Shown here: positions 8,733 to 16,815 of the stretch, piece by piece
Numbering within the stretch: position 1 is the first letter of the stretch
Layout: the number at the start of each line of letters is the position of its first letter
NCBI RefSeq assembly: GCF_017313265.1
Contig: NZ_JAFLQZ010000008.1
Coordinates: 165,161-229,160, forward strand
Length of the DNA stretch: 64,000 nucleotides
Direction: 5' to 3'
Source: Hymenobacter telluris
Lineage (GTDB): Bacteria > Bacteroidota > Bacteroidia > Cytophagales > Hymenobacteraceae
Made by a program: the position numbers and the translations under genes
The notes under the pieces: model-generated
What the model saw: the letters and a program-made list of their open reading frames with translations, nothing else
The model's database searches: none
What the model was told of the DNA's origin: nothing

Positions 8733-9509
8733 TTACTGAGCCGCCGGATACCAGTTGCGCAGCCGCACGTCAATTTTCTTGTTGGCCGTGTTCATGGTTT
8801 TCTTGAAGCCGTCCACGTCGCTCAGGCCGTTCTGGCCCCGGTAGTGATACGGATACACAATGCCGGGCTTAAAGGCCAACACGCCCTGCGCGGCCTGCTG
8901 CACGTCCATGGTGTAGGGCAGGTTCATGCACACGAAAGCCACGTCGATGCCCTTGAGGGCGCGCATCTCGGCAATGTCTTCGGTGTCGCCGGACACATAC
9001 ACCTTTTTGCCGCCCAGGTTCAGCACGTAGCCATTGCCCCGGCCTTTGGTGTGCGGCGCGTCGGGCGCTTCGGGCAGGTTGTACATTGGAATAGCGGCTA
9101 CACTCATGCCCAGTGTATCGAGCCGCTGCCCATTGCGCAGGATGCGGACCTGGGCTTTGTACTCGGCGGGCAGCTTATCGGCCACGGCCTGGGGCACTAC
9201 CATCAGGGCCTTGCCCACGGAAAGCCCCGCCAGCGTCTTCGGGTCCAGGTGGTCGCCGTGAATGTCGGTGATAAGGATAACATCGGGGGCAGCCAGGCCA
9301 GCGTAGGCGGCGGCCCCGCCGTAGGGGTCCACGTAAATAGTCTTGCCGTTCCAGGTAAAGACCACGCTGCCGTGGGTGATGGGCTGCACCGTGAGCGGGC
9401 CTTTCTTGGTGGCAATCTGGTCGGCCGCCGCCCGCGGCGCGGGGGCGGTTTGGGCAGGCGCCTGCGTGGCAACCGACGCCAGGGCCGCGAGGATAAGGGT
9501 GGATTTCAT
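8733..9509 (-). CDS. Exported metallo-beta-lactamase-fold hydrolase (UlaG/lactamase_B_2 type)
   Basis: The 258-residue protein carries a signal peptide (residues 1-19, ending TQAPAQ), so it should act in the periplasm. The MBL metal motif appears as ILITDIHGDHLDP (HxDH). Later metal ligands are likely in VSGDTEDIAEM and near the C-terminal PYHYRGQ. The layout, short with a DxHGDHLD motif, matches UlaG-like or YtkL-like metal-dependent hydrolases rather than true beta-lactamases. The substrate is unknown. A TACCTTTT box at 9530-9537 on the minus strand is a near-consensus Bacteroidota -7 element. Confidence 0.85.
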   Translation of the reverse strand: MKSTLILAALASVATQAPAQTAPAPRAAADQIATKKGPLTVQPITHGSVVFTWNGKTIYVDPYGGAAAYAGLAAPDVILITDIHGDHLDPKTLAGLSVGKALMVVPQAVADKLPAEYKAQVRILRNGQRLDTLGMSVAAIPMYNLPEAPDAPHTKGRGNGYVLNLGGKKVYVSGDTEDIAEMRALKGIDVAFVCMNLPYTMDVQQAAQGVLAFKPGIVYPYHYRGQNGLSDVDGFKKTMNTANKKIDVRLRNWYPAAQ

Positions 9510-9844
9510 CGGTTTTCTGCTTGTTGGGTAAAAGGTACGAAGGGGGTGTTACGCAACTCGGCTTTCGACGTCTAGGCGGGCCGCAAGCGCATCAAGAAGT
9601 TTCAGATTGCTAACTAACCCACGGCGGGGGCGAAAGTTCGGCTAGCCACGCTTGCAAAGGGTAGCCGCCGTGTTGCTGGCGTGTAACACATGGGTGAAGC
9701 ATGAAAAACGCCGCCCGGATTTCTCCAAGCGGCGCGGTGCCGGCTTGCCGCTGGTGCGGCGGAGGAGGCGCCGGCTTCTGTGGTTAGTTATGGGCTATAG
9801 CTCTACATAACTTCGCGCCCGCCGAAGGCGTTTTGTGAAAATAG
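9510..9844. other. Intergenic region without a gene
   Basis: This 335-bp gap between two minus-strand genes holds the near-consensus -7 box (9530-9537) of the metallo-hydrolase and the terminator at 9704-9734 of the AT-rich gene upstream. I see no coding sequence in it. Confidence 0.6.
9704..9734 (-). terminator. Rho-independent terminator of the AT-rich orphan gene
   Basis: On the minus strand, a stem CGCCGC/GCGGCG (9729-9734 and 9709-9714) is followed by TTTTT (9704-9708). The loop shares the word ATCCGG and the preceding GGAG with the terminator at 8543-8582. Confidence 0.65.
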
Positions 9845-10744
9845 TTACGAAAATATCCATTCTTCAGTATTTCCGCCTATCATGAATAACCATCCATTTT
9901 TGTGGGTAAAAGAAATTCCGTGTTTATCAATAGTACATTCAAAGCTTGCTGGCTTTATTTTTAACGCTATTTTTTTCCTTGATTTATCTATACTATAAGC
10001 AGTATCAGGTGTTGATACTTCTAGTTTAATCTTATGATCTGTCTTTTCTATTGTATCTGTTACAAATAATTCAAGATACTCACCCTTAAATTCATGCGCT
10101 ATGCCGTTGTAATCGTAAGCATATCCATTATTTGAGAAATCACGAAGTATTTGTGTGGGGAGTTCCGAGAAAATTTCCCCCTTTATATCATCTCCCTCTT
10201 GGATTGAGAAAATTAACGAGCTTGGCTCTATCGTTTTTGTTTGAAAAATGTTGTCTCTAGGAATATTATATGCTATTTTAGTAATGTTCGATACTTTGCT
10301 ATGCTTGTGAAGATTTTCGATAAGAGTGAGCTTGTTACTAGCAACTAAAGTAGAATCGATTATTTCTTGCATATAGGAATGTGCAGCTTCTGAATAGACT
10401 CTTAACCAGTCTAATATTTCAAGTGCAGTTTGCATTGAAACTAATGGAGAGACTAGTTGTTTCGGTTGGTTTATTTGCTCTTCCCATTTGACAAGCATTA
10501 CTAACATGCCTACCGCTGTAGTTTCTCTTTTGGAAAAGACAAACCAGTTAATAGCTCCTACGACTTTTTGTATTTCTTGATAGGTAGGAACGTGGTTCTG
10601 CTTGTCCCACAACCGCAAAGTATCGTTAAGGAATACAGAATTATGAATGCTTTCAATTAGTTTTAAAGCTTTTCGTTCCCCAAATTCTCTAGCATATTCA
10701 TCGAAAATCTTCTTAGTAAAGAGTCGAATATTACTCAAAGCCAT
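9845..10744 (-). CDS. AT-rich hypothetical protein, likely horizontally acquired
   Basis: The 299-residue protein matches no family I recognise. Its base composition is strikingly AT-rich beside neighbours near 60 % GC, with codon use to match (many Ile, Lys and Asn; AT-ending codons). There is no signal peptide or membrane segment. The first half looks alpha-helical (charged helices with LALKLIESIHN-like heptads). The second half (about 175-299) looks beta-rich and ends with short alternating strands. A perfect 15-bp inverted repeat sits 15 bp upstream of the start (10759-10793), and a good terminator follows. It could be a defence or toxin-type cargo gene, but nothing in the sequence shows a function. 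Confidence 0.7.
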   Translation of the reverse strand: MALSNIRLFTKKIFDEYAREFGERKALKLIESIHNSVFLNDTLRLWDKQNHVPTYQEIQKVVGAINWFVFSKRETTAVGMLVMLVKWEEQINQPKQLVSPLVSMQTALEILDWLRVYSEAAHSYMQEIIDSTLVASNKLTLIENLHKHSKVSNITKIAYNIPRDNIFQTKTIEPSSLIFSIQEGDDIKGEIFSELPTQILRDFSNNGYAYDYNGIAHEFKGEYLELFVTDTIEKTDHKIKLEVSTPDTAYSIDKSRKKIALKIKPASFECTIDKHGISFTHKNGWLFMIGGNTEEWIFS

Positions 10745-10758
10745 AAAACACGGGAGAG

Positions 10759-10793
10759 TTTTTGTGCTGGATATTTCTTATCCAGCACAAAAA
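10759..10793. repeat. Perfect 15-bp inverted repeat with 5-nt loop
   Basis: The arms are 10759-10773 and 10779-10793, with core GTGCTGGATA. The T-run is on the 5' side and the A-run on the 3' side on both strands, the reverse of a normal intrinsic terminator. It lies between the AT-rich orphan start (10744) and the icmF stop (10807), so it could be an operator, a roadblock for icmF transcripts, or the edge of an acquired segment. Confidence 0.65.
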
Positions 10794-10806
10794 AAATAAT
10801 TTAAAA

Positions 10807-13800
10807 CTACATATTCCGGCGATACTGCCCGCCGACTTCAAACAGCGCATTTGTAATCTGGCCGAGCGAGCAGAACTTCACGGTTTCGATGAGTTCCTCG
10901 AAGAGGTTGCCGTTGGCAATGGCTACTTGTTGCAGCTGCTTTAGGCGCTGCTCGGCGGTGCCTTCGTTGCGGGCGTGCAGGTTCTGGAGCATCGTAATCT
11001 GATACTGCTTTTCCTCCTCCGTGGCGCGGATTACCTCGGCCGGGATGACCGTGGGCGACCCTTTCGAGGAAAGGAAGGTGTTCACGCCGATGATGGGGTA
11101 TTCGCCGGTGTGCTTCAGCATCTCGTAGTGCATGCTTTCCTCCTGAATCTTGCCGCGCTGGTACATGGTTTCCATGGCCCCGAGCACGCCGCCGCGCTCC
11201 GTAATGCGGTTGAACTCCATCAGCACGGCTTCTTCCACCAGGTCGGTTAGCTCTTCGATGATGAAAGAGCCTTGCAGCGGGTTTTCGTTTTTGGCCAAAC
11301 CCAGCTCCCGGTTGATGATGAGCTGGATGGCCATAGCCCGGCGCACCGATTCCTCGGTGGGCGTGGTGATGGCCTCATCGTAGGCGTTGGTGTGCAGCGA
11401 GTTGCAGTTGTCGTAGATGGCGTAGAGGGCCTGCAACGTAGTGCGGATGTCGTTGAAGTCGATTTCCTGCGCGTGCAGGCTCCGGCCGCTGGTCTGGATG
11501 TGGTACTTCAACATCTGCGAGCGGGCGTTGGCACCGTACTTCAGCTTCATGGCCTTGGCCCAGATGCGGCGCGCCACGCGGCCAATTACGGCGTACTCCG
11601 GGTCGATGCCGTTGGAGAAGAAGAACGACAGGTTGGGCGCGAAGTCGTTCACGTCCATGCCGCGGCTCACGTAGTACTCCACGAAGGTGAAGCCGTTGCT
11701 GAGGGTGAGGGCCAGCTGCGTGAGCGGGTTGGCGCCGGCCTCGGCAATGTGGTAGCCGGAAATCGACACCGAATAGAAGTTGCGGACCTTCTCCTTGATG
11801 AAGTATTCCTGCACGTCGCCCATCAGGCGCAACGCAAACTCGGTGCTGAAAATACAGGTGTTCTGAGCCTGGTCTTCCTTTAGAATGTCGGCCTGCACGG
11901 TGCCGCGCACCTGGCTGAGCGTGCGCGCCTTGATGGTGGCGTACACGTCGGCGGGCAACACCTGGTCACCCGTCACGCCGAGCAGCAGCAGGCCGAGGCC
12001 ATCGTTGCCGGCCGGTAGCTCGCCCTGGTAGCTTGGGCGCGTGCTGCCTTTTTCCTTATAAATAACCTCGATTTTCTGGTTGACTTCCGCTTCCAGCCCG
12101 TTTTCCTTGATATACAGCTCGCACTGCTGATCAATGGCGGCATTCATGAAAAACGCGGCCAGCGTGGCGGCGGGGCCATTTATCGTCATCGACACCGAGG
12201 TGCTCGGGTTGGCGAGGTTGAAGCCGGAGTACAGCTTCTTGGCGTCGTCGAGGCAGGCAATGCTCACCCCGGCGTTACCGATTTTGCCGTAGATATCGGG
12301 CCGGTGGTCGGGGTCCTCGCCGTAGAGCGTCACCGAGTCGAAGGCGGTGCTCAGGCGCTTGGCCGGCAAGCCCGCCGATACGTAGTGGAAGCGGCGGTTG
12401 GTGCGCTCGGGGCCACCTTCGCCGGCAAACATACGGGTTGGGTCTTCGCCTTCGCGCTTAAACGGGAACACGCCGGCGGTGTACGGGAATTCGCCGGGCA
12501 CGTTTTCTTGCAGCTGCCAGCGCAGTAAGTCGCCCCACGCGGTATAGCGGGGGAGGCTTACCTTCGGAATCTGCTGGCCCGAGAGGCTGGTGGTGTGCGT
12601 CTGGATGCGGATTTCCTTGTCGCGCACCTTGAACACAAACTCCGGCGCTTTGTAGGCGGCTACCTTTTGCGGCCAGGTCTCCAGAAGTTTCCAGTTCTGT
12701 CTGTCCAGCCGAAGCTTGACCTCTTCGAAGGTGCTCTCCAGGCCGGCCACGAGTGCTGCGGGTCCGACTCCGTGGCCGCCGTCCCCAGCGCCAGTTCCTC
12801 CACTGGTGGCGTTTGCTCCGAGGCTTTCAACGGCTCCGATGGCTTCCCGGAGTCCAAAGAGCTGCTGGGCCACTGCCGATTGTTTATCAACCCACTGGTC
12901 ATATTGATGGATGGTTTCGGTTATTTCGGAAAGGTACCGCGTGCGGTGCGGCGGAATGATGTAAATCTTCTCGGAGTCCGTGGTGCTGGTTTCCAGCTGC
13001 GAGGCGAACGGCACGCCGGTTTTCTGTTCTACGGTAGCCAGCAGCGCCCGGTACAGCCGGTTCATGCCGGGGTCGTTGAACTGCGAGGCGATGGTGCCAA
13101 ACACCGGCATATCGTCCAGCGGCTTGTCCCAGAGGCCGTGGTTGCGCTGGTACTGCTTGCGCACGTCGCGCAGCGCGTCCAGGGCCCCGCGCTTGTCGAA
13201 CTTGTTGAGGGCAATAACGTCGGCAAAATCGAGCATGTCGATTTTTTCCAGCTGGGTGGCCGCGCCGTACTCGGGCGTCATCACGTAGAGGCTGGCGTCG
13301 GAATGCTCGATGATTTCGGTGTCGGACTGGCCGATGCCGGACGTTTCCAGGATAATCAGGTCGAAGTCGGCGGCGCGCACCACGTCCACAGCATCCTGCA
13401 CGTACTTGCTCAAGGCCAGATTGCTCTGGCGAGTGGCCAAGCTGCGCATGTACACCCGCGGCGAGTTGATGGCGTTCATCCGGATACGGTCGCCGAGCAG
13501 GGCCCCGCCGGTTTTGCGCTTGCTCGGGTCAACCGATATAATGGCAATGGTCTTCTCGGGGAAATCCAGCAGGAAGCGCCGCACCAACTCATCTACCAAC
13601 GACGATTTGCCCGCGCCGCCCGTGCCCGTAATGCCCAGGATAGGAGCGGTGTGAGTTGCCGGTTGTGAGTTGCCAGTTGCCTGCTCGTTCTGGCTGCCGT
13701 TAGAAACTGACAACTCAGAACTGACAACTGGCAACTGAACCCGAATCCGCTCGAACTCCTGCGGGAAGTTCTCGGCGGCCGAAATCAGGCGGCCGATGCT

Positions 13801-14298
13801 GCGGGCGTCTTTCTCTTTTACGTGGCCGGCTTCGCCGTTCAGGTTCTGGCCGGTTGGGAAGTCAGCGCGTTCCAGCAAGTCGTTGATCATGCCCTGCAAG
13901 CCCATGGCGCGGCCATCGTCGGGGGAGTAGATGCGGGTGATGCCGTGCTGCTGCAGCTCCTCGATTTCGGAAGGCAGAATCACGCCGCCGCCCCCGCCGA
14001 AAATCTTGACGTGCCCCGCGCCGCGCTCCTGCAACAGGTCGTACATGTACTTGAAGTACTCGTTGTGGCCGCCCTGGTAGGAAGTAATGGCAATGGCCTG
14101 CGCATCTTCCTGGATGGCACAATCCACGATTTCCTGCACCGAGCGATTGTGGCCCAGGTGAATAACTTCGGCGCCGCTGCTCTGGATAATGCGGCGCATG
14201 ATGTTGATGGCGGCGTCGTGCCCATCAAAGAGGGCCGCCGCCGTCACGATACGAACGTGGTTCTGGGGCTTATACGGAGCTACGGGAGCTGCTTGCAT
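10807..14298 (-). CDS. icmF: Fused isobutyryl-CoA-type mutase (IcmF: B12 domain, GTPase chaperone, mutase)
   Basis: The 1163-residue protein has three parts. Residues 1 to about 150 form a cobalamin-binding domain with the DxHxx motif (Asp25, His27). Residues about 218-500 form a MeaB/ArgK-like G-protein chaperone with Walker A GTGGAGKS at 225-232. The rest is the acyl-CoA mutase TIM barrel. IcmF enzymes interconvert isobutyryl-CoA and butyryl-CoA (or related branched acyl-CoAs) with adenosylcobalamin, while the G domain gates cofactor loading. Two low-complexity insertions stand out. Residues about 187-218 are encoded by a short inverted-repeat element (13651-13740). A Gly/Ala-rich linker, [17 protein letters not shown], lies near residue 490. 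A TACCTTTG box lies upstream at 14331-14338. Confidence 0.94.
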   Translation of the reverse strand: MQAAPVAPYKPQNHVRIVTAAALFDGHDAAINIMRRIIQSSGAEVIHLGHNRSVQEIVDCAIQEDAQAIAITSYQGGHNEYFKYMYDLLQERGAGHVKIFGGGGGVILPSEIEELQQHGITRIYSPDDGRAMGLQGMINDLLERADFPTGQNLNGEAGHVKEKDARSIGRLISAAENFPQEFERIRVQLPVVSSELSVSNGSQNEQATGNSQPATHTAPILGITGTGGAGKSSLVDELVRRFLLDFPEKTIAIISVDPSKRKTGGALLGDRIRMNAINSPRVYMRSLATRQSNLALSKYVQDAVDVVRAADFDLIILETSGIGQSDTEIIEHSDASLYVMTPEYGAATQLEKIDMLDFADVIALNKFDKRGALDALRDVRKQYQRNHGLWDKPLDDMPVFGTIASQFNDPGMNRLYRALLATVEQKTGVPFASQLETSTTDSEKIYIIPPHRTRYLSEITETIHQYDQWVDKQSAVAQQLFGLREAIGAVESLGANATSGGTGAGDGGHGVGPAALVAGLESTFEEVKLRLDRQNWKLLETWPQKVAAYKAPEFVFKVRDKEIRIQTHTTSLSGQQIPKVSLPRYTAWGDLLRWQLQENVPGEFPYTAGVFPFKREGEDPTRMFAGEGGPERTNRRFHYVSAGLPAKRLSTAFDSVTLYGEDPDHRPDIYGKIGNAGVSIACLDDAKKLYSGFNLANPSTSVSMTINGPAATLAAFFMNAAIDQQCELYIKENGLEAEVNQKIEVIYKEKGSTRPSYQGELPAGNDGLGLLLLGVTGDQVLPADVYATIKARTLSQVRGTVQADILKEDQAQNTCIFSTEFALRLMGDVQEYFIKEKVRNFYSVSISGYHIAEAGANPLTQLALTLSNGFTFVEYYVSRGMDVNDFAPNLSFFFSNGIDPEYAVIGRVARRIWAKAMKLKYGANARSQMLKYHIQTSGRSLHAQEIDFNDIRTTLQALYAIYDNCNSLHTNAYDEAITTPTEESVRRAMAIQLIINRELGLAKNENPLQGSFIIEELTDLVEEAVLMEFNRITERGGVLGAMETMYQRGKIQEESMHYEMLKHTGEYPIIGVNTFLSSKGSPTVIPAEVIRATEEEKQYQITMLQNLHARNEGTAEQRLKQLQQVAIANGNLFEELIETVKFCSLGQITNALFEVGGQYRRNM
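13651..13740. repeat. Inverted-repeat element inserted in frame within icmF
   Basis: The left part repeats GAGTTGCC/GGTTGTGAGTTGCC-like words and the right part repeats their complements. A perfect 12-bp pair (13668-13679 and 13725-13736) closes the hairpin. It encodes the linker between the B12 and GTPase domains without breaking the frame. A word of it recurs at 5976. Confidence 0.65.
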
Positions 14299-14330
14299 AG
14301 CAGGTGGGAATTGGGTGGAAATTGGGGTAG

Positions 14331-14338
14331 CAAAGGTA
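14331..14338 (-). promoter_or_regulatory. Bacteroidota -7 box (TACCTTTG) upstream of icmF
   Basis: TACCTTTG on the minus strand fits the TAnnTTTG consensus, 33 bp upstream of the icmF start. No clear -33 TTG is seen at the proper distance. Confidence 0.45.
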
Positions 14339-14340
14339 CG

Positions 14341-14370
14341 AAAAAAGCCCCGGCGGGGTGGCGCGGGGCC
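14341..14370 (-). terminator. Terminator after the SUKH-like gene
   Basis: On the minus strand a GC-rich imperfect stem (GGCCCCGC / GCCGGGGC) is followed by six T residues (14341-14346), directly beyond the stop at 14375. Confidence 0.6.
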
Positions 14371-14374
14371 TTTC

Positions 14375-14731
14375 TCACCAAGGGTCTTGTAAATAGACTA
14401 ATAAGTCTTCGAGGGTACTTCCTATATAAGTGGCATTATCTGGAATATCACCAATGAACGGAATCGTGTATATGTTGCCTGTTTCTGTTTCGATGGCGCA
14501 GGCCTCACCAATTCCATAAGTTCCTATCAGGAAGAAACCAGGATAGTTTTCATCGGCATCATAGTCTTGGTTTATTCCTGCAACTTCAGGCAGTGGCCAT
14601 AAGTGTAAATATTTGCCTTCTTCGAAATCGAAGATTTTCTCATGAGTTTGACTCATGAGAACTATATACCATGTAGGTAATTGAAAATTCAAGTCTTCCA
14701 CGTTATATATAGAAGCTATTCGTTCAACCAT
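14375..14731 (-). CDS. SMI1/KNR4 (SUKH)-like protein, probable immunity-type
   Basis: This 118-residue protein is AT-richer than its neighbours. The segment [20 protein letters not shown] followed by [19 protein letters not shown] matches the C-terminal half of SUKH/SMI1-KNR4 proteins, where a glycine-rich turn and a final short helix are typical. SUKH proteins are common immunity partners of contact-dependent or polymorphic toxins. No toxin gene is visible nearby, so this would be an orphan immunity gene. It overlaps the gene upstream (14716-14997) by 16 bp, implying co-transcription and translational coupling. Confidence 0.68.
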   Translation of the reverse strand: MVERIASIYNVEDLNFQLPTWYIVLMSQTHEKIFDFEEGKYLHLWPLPEVAGINQDYDADENYPGFFLIGTYGIGEACAIETETGNIYTIPFIGDIPDNATYIGSTLEDLLVYLQDPW

Positions 14732-14997
14732 TTAGATTCGTCAATAAATTCCTTTCCATCAGTGGTAATGAAATCATGCCATAGAATTTCAATTGCCTCA
14801 AAAGGAATATCTACTGCGGCAAAAGTTGCAAAGTCGATTTTCTTCAGAGCATCATGACGAAATATTTCAATTAATAAAACACGCCCCGACGCAGTAATTT
14901 CAACTAGCTCCCAGCCTAGACCGTTCCGTGTTGACACGTCGCTGGCATGATGGATTTCAAAGTGCCTGTTAGCTACCAGAAATGGCATTGCGAGCAA
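14716..14997 (-). CDS. Hypothetical protein, coupled to the SUKH-like gene
   Basis: This 93-residue AT-rich coding sequence has no signal peptide. It overlaps the downstream SUKH-like gene by 16 bp in another frame, as in translationally coupled pairs. An alternative start at the next Met (MPFLVANRHF, 14988) would shorten it by three residues. The sequence (VLLIEIFRHDALKKIDFATF, then IEILWHDFITTDGKEF) looks alpha/beta but fits no family I know. Given its partner it may be a second immunity-like protein or a diverged part of one. That is inference. Confidence 0.55.
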   Translation of the reverse strand: MLAMPFLVANRHFEIHHASDVSTRNGLGWELVEITASGRVLLIEIFRHDALKKIDFATFAAVDIPFEAIEILWHDFITTDGKEFIDESKWLNE

Positions 14998-15064
14998 GGT
15001 AAAATCGGTATTTCTCCAGTTGGTATAGAACCTTGGATATCAATCATGAAGAAGCCGAAAGCCA

Positions 15065-15583
15065 CTACGATTTCCGAGCCTGAATGTGTGCCGGAATGTA
15101 GGTGTGGAGCGGAACGCCTAACTGTTCGGCCAAGTCTTTTGCAAATGCTATTGCCTCCTGCATCTCAGATAAAGGCAATGTTTTAATGATCATTCCAGTG
15201 CTGGAGTGAGCAATGGATAGCATAACGATAACTTCCTCAGTGCGCTGGGAAGCATCATTCCATACACCCCAGCTACGGCGCGACGAAGGCGTGGTATTAG
15301 GTTGGATAGAGGAAAAATACTTCAGTGTAATACCCACGACAGGGGCGAGTGGCTTCCATTGGCCTACGGAAAAGCCCAGTGCAGTATAATAGGTGCGCTG
15401 CATCCCCTGCGCTAAGTCTATTTCGAGGCCAGACTGCACGAGCCACGCTGCACCAATGCACGCAAACGCAATACCAGCGGATAGCAACGGCCCGCAGCCC
15501 AATAAAAATAAGATAACAAAAGTGGCAATCGGTAACGTGAAGGTTAAGCTCGCTACGGGAGCTTCTGTAACGCGAATTAACAA
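15065..15583 (-). CDS. Hypothetical membrane protein with two N-terminal helices
   Basis: The 172-residue protein has two hydrophobic segments in its first 50 residues (about 12-31 and 34-50). A soluble region with beta pattern follows (ALGFSVGQWKPL, then VIVMLSIAH), and a C-terminal amphipathic helix (MQEAIAFAKDLAEQLG). The two-helix hairpin followed by a small beta domain recalls bacterial PH-like membrane proteins, but I cannot assign it. It belongs to the AT-richer patch 14375-15583 between icmF and the Uma2 gene. Confidence 0.6.
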   Translation of the reverse strand: MLIRVTEAPVASLTFTLPIATFVILFLLGCGPLLSAGIAFACIGAAWLVQSGLEIDLAQGMQRTYYTALGFSVGQWKPLAPVVGITLKYFSSIQPNTTPSSRRSWGVWNDASQRTEEVIVMLSIAHSSTGMIIKTLPLSEMQEAIAFAKDLAEQLGVPLHTYIPAHIQARKS

Positions 15584-15607
15584 TTGGTAAGTAGGATGAT
15601 GGTAGTG

Positions 15608-15652
15608 AAAAAAAGACTGCGGCTGGCATTACCGCAACTCCGCCAGCCGCAG
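15608..15652 (-). terminator. Terminator overlapping the 3' end of the Uma2-like gene
   Basis: On the minus strand the 11-bp stem CTGCGGCTGGC/GCCAGCCGCAG (15642-15652 and 15617-15627) is followed by T residues at 15608-15614. The stop codon of the gene (15629-15631) lies in the loop, so the upstream arm is coding. Confidence 0.75.
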
Positions 15653-16231
15653 CCGGAACCCCGGCAGTACCGCTTCGCCGGATAGCTCGTTTTCGAAGCC
15701 CTGCACCACTTCGGGTTCGGGCTGGCCGGGGCGGTAGAGGTAGGCAGTTTCGGTTTCGGGGACGATGAGCCAGGCCAGTTGGGCGCCGTTGCGCAGCCAG
15801 TCGAGCATTTTGGCTTGTAGGGTTTTCGTGGAGTCGGAAGCGGATTTCAACTCCACCACAAACTCTGGGCAAACCGGCGCAAACTTGTCCTGCTGCTCGG
15901 TGGTCAGGGCATTCCACTTGGGCGCCGACACCCAAGAGGCGTCGGGCGACAATACGGATGTATCGGGGAGGGTGAAGCCAGTGTTGGAGTCGAAAGCTTC
16001 GCCAAGTTCTCGATTCTGCTCCCACCACTTACCTAATTGAAAATTGAGACGAAAATTACGTTTGCCGGAACGGCTACCGGTGGGGGACATAATCAGGATT
16101 TCGTGTTGCGCACTGCGTTCAATTCGTAGCTCAGGATGTTGTTGGCAAAACTCGAAAAACTCGTCGTCCGACATACCTGCCAGTAAGGGGCCGCGGAGCG
16201 TAATGACATCTTCGGTGATAGTGGGGCGCAT
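15629..16231 (-). CDS. Uma2 family (DUF820) restriction-endonuclease-fold protein
   Basis: The 200-residue protein shows the Uma2 pattern: N-terminal MSDDEFFEFCQQHPELRIER, then EILIMSPTGSRSGKRN near residue 45-60, then PDASWVSAPKW, and the PD-(D/E)xK-like core CPEFVVELKSASDS with Glu and Lys at about residues 128-130. It ends with the conserved GQPEPEVVQGF and LPGFRLRL. Uma2 proteins are abundant in cyanobacteria and Bacteroidota. They have a nuclease fold but no established cellular role. It is probably monocistronic, ending in its own terminator. Confidence 0.9.
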   Translation of the reverse strand: MRPTITEDVITLRGPLLAGMSDDEFFEFCQQHPELRIERSAQHEILIMSPTGSRSGKRNFRLNFQLGKWWEQNRELGEAFDSNTGFTLPDTSVLSPDASWVSAPKWNALTTEQQDKFAPVCPEFVVELKSASDSTKTLQAKMLDWLRNGAQLAWLIVPETETAYLYRPGQPEPEVVQGFENELSGEAVLPGFRLRLAELR

Positions 16232-16267
16232 AAGTAAAGGGCATTAGCTGCTTGAAGATACGCATAA

Positions 16268-16304
16268 ACGAAACAGCCGGACCGCTTGAAAGCAGCCCGG
16301 CTGT
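16268..16304 (-). terminator. Terminator after the 117-residue hypothetical gene
   Basis: On the minus strand ACAGCCGG/CCGGCTGT (16297-16304 and 16273-16280) is followed by a TTTCGTTT tract, beyond the stop at 16333. Confidence 0.55.
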
Positions 16305-16332
16305 AGAAGTAGAATCTGAAGGCGTTGGCAGT

Positions 16333-16686
16333 CTACTTAGCCGCCTTTTCTTCCAGTTCCTGCAAGAGTTGGTTGGCGGCCTTTTCGATGTCGGAGTAGC
16401 CTTGCTGGGCGGCGCGCTCCTTGGCGGCTAGCAGGCCGTCGCGGTGTACGGTTTCAAAGTCGCCGTAGGGGAAGTGGTAGCGGCCTTTGGTGTCTTCGCC
16501 CTTGCTCATATCAAGGCCCAGGTGCCACTGGCCGTACTCGGCTATTTCGTGCTGGTTGAGAAACTGGTTTTCGGCGTTGGGTTTGGGGTTGTGCTGGCCC
16601 CAATGGCCTTCGTCGTTCTTCAGTTTTCCTTCCTCGATGAGGCGTTTAGCGAATTGTACGGCGGCAGGATTCAGTTCAATGCTCAT
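16333..16686 (-). CDS. Conserved-looking hypothetical protein
   Basis: I place the start at the ATG at 16686 (MSIELNPAAVQFAKRLIEEG). The upstream extension to 16737 adds 17 unrelated residues. The 117-residue product is soluble, charged and helical, with an aromatic centre (EYGQWHLGLDMSKGEDTKGR then YHFPYGDF) and a C-terminal amphipathic helix rich in Ala, Glu and Lys. It resembles small cytoplasmic proteins of unknown function in Bacteroidota and Proteobacteria. I assign no function. Confidence 0.68.
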   Translation of the reverse strand: MSIELNPAAVQFAKRLIEEGKLKNDEGHWGQHNPKPNAENQFLNQHEIAEYGQWHLGLDMSKGEDTKGRYHFPYGDFETVHRDGLLAAKERAAQQGYSDIEKAANQLLQELEEKAAK

Positions 16687-16815
16687 GACGTGGGAGGCGT
16701 TAGGGGTGAACAGATAAATGCCGGCCAAAGCGGCCACGCGGCGCTAGCAGCTTACGCGGTTCCTGGCTTTCCGTTAAGGCTGAGCTAGTGAAGCCACGTG
16801 CCGGCTAAGCGGTAG

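Noticed and set aside
12595..13668. A 357-residue plus-strand open frame opposite icmF
   Set aside because: It is complementary to a conserved mutase sequence with every motif in place; the frame is a codon-bias shadow.
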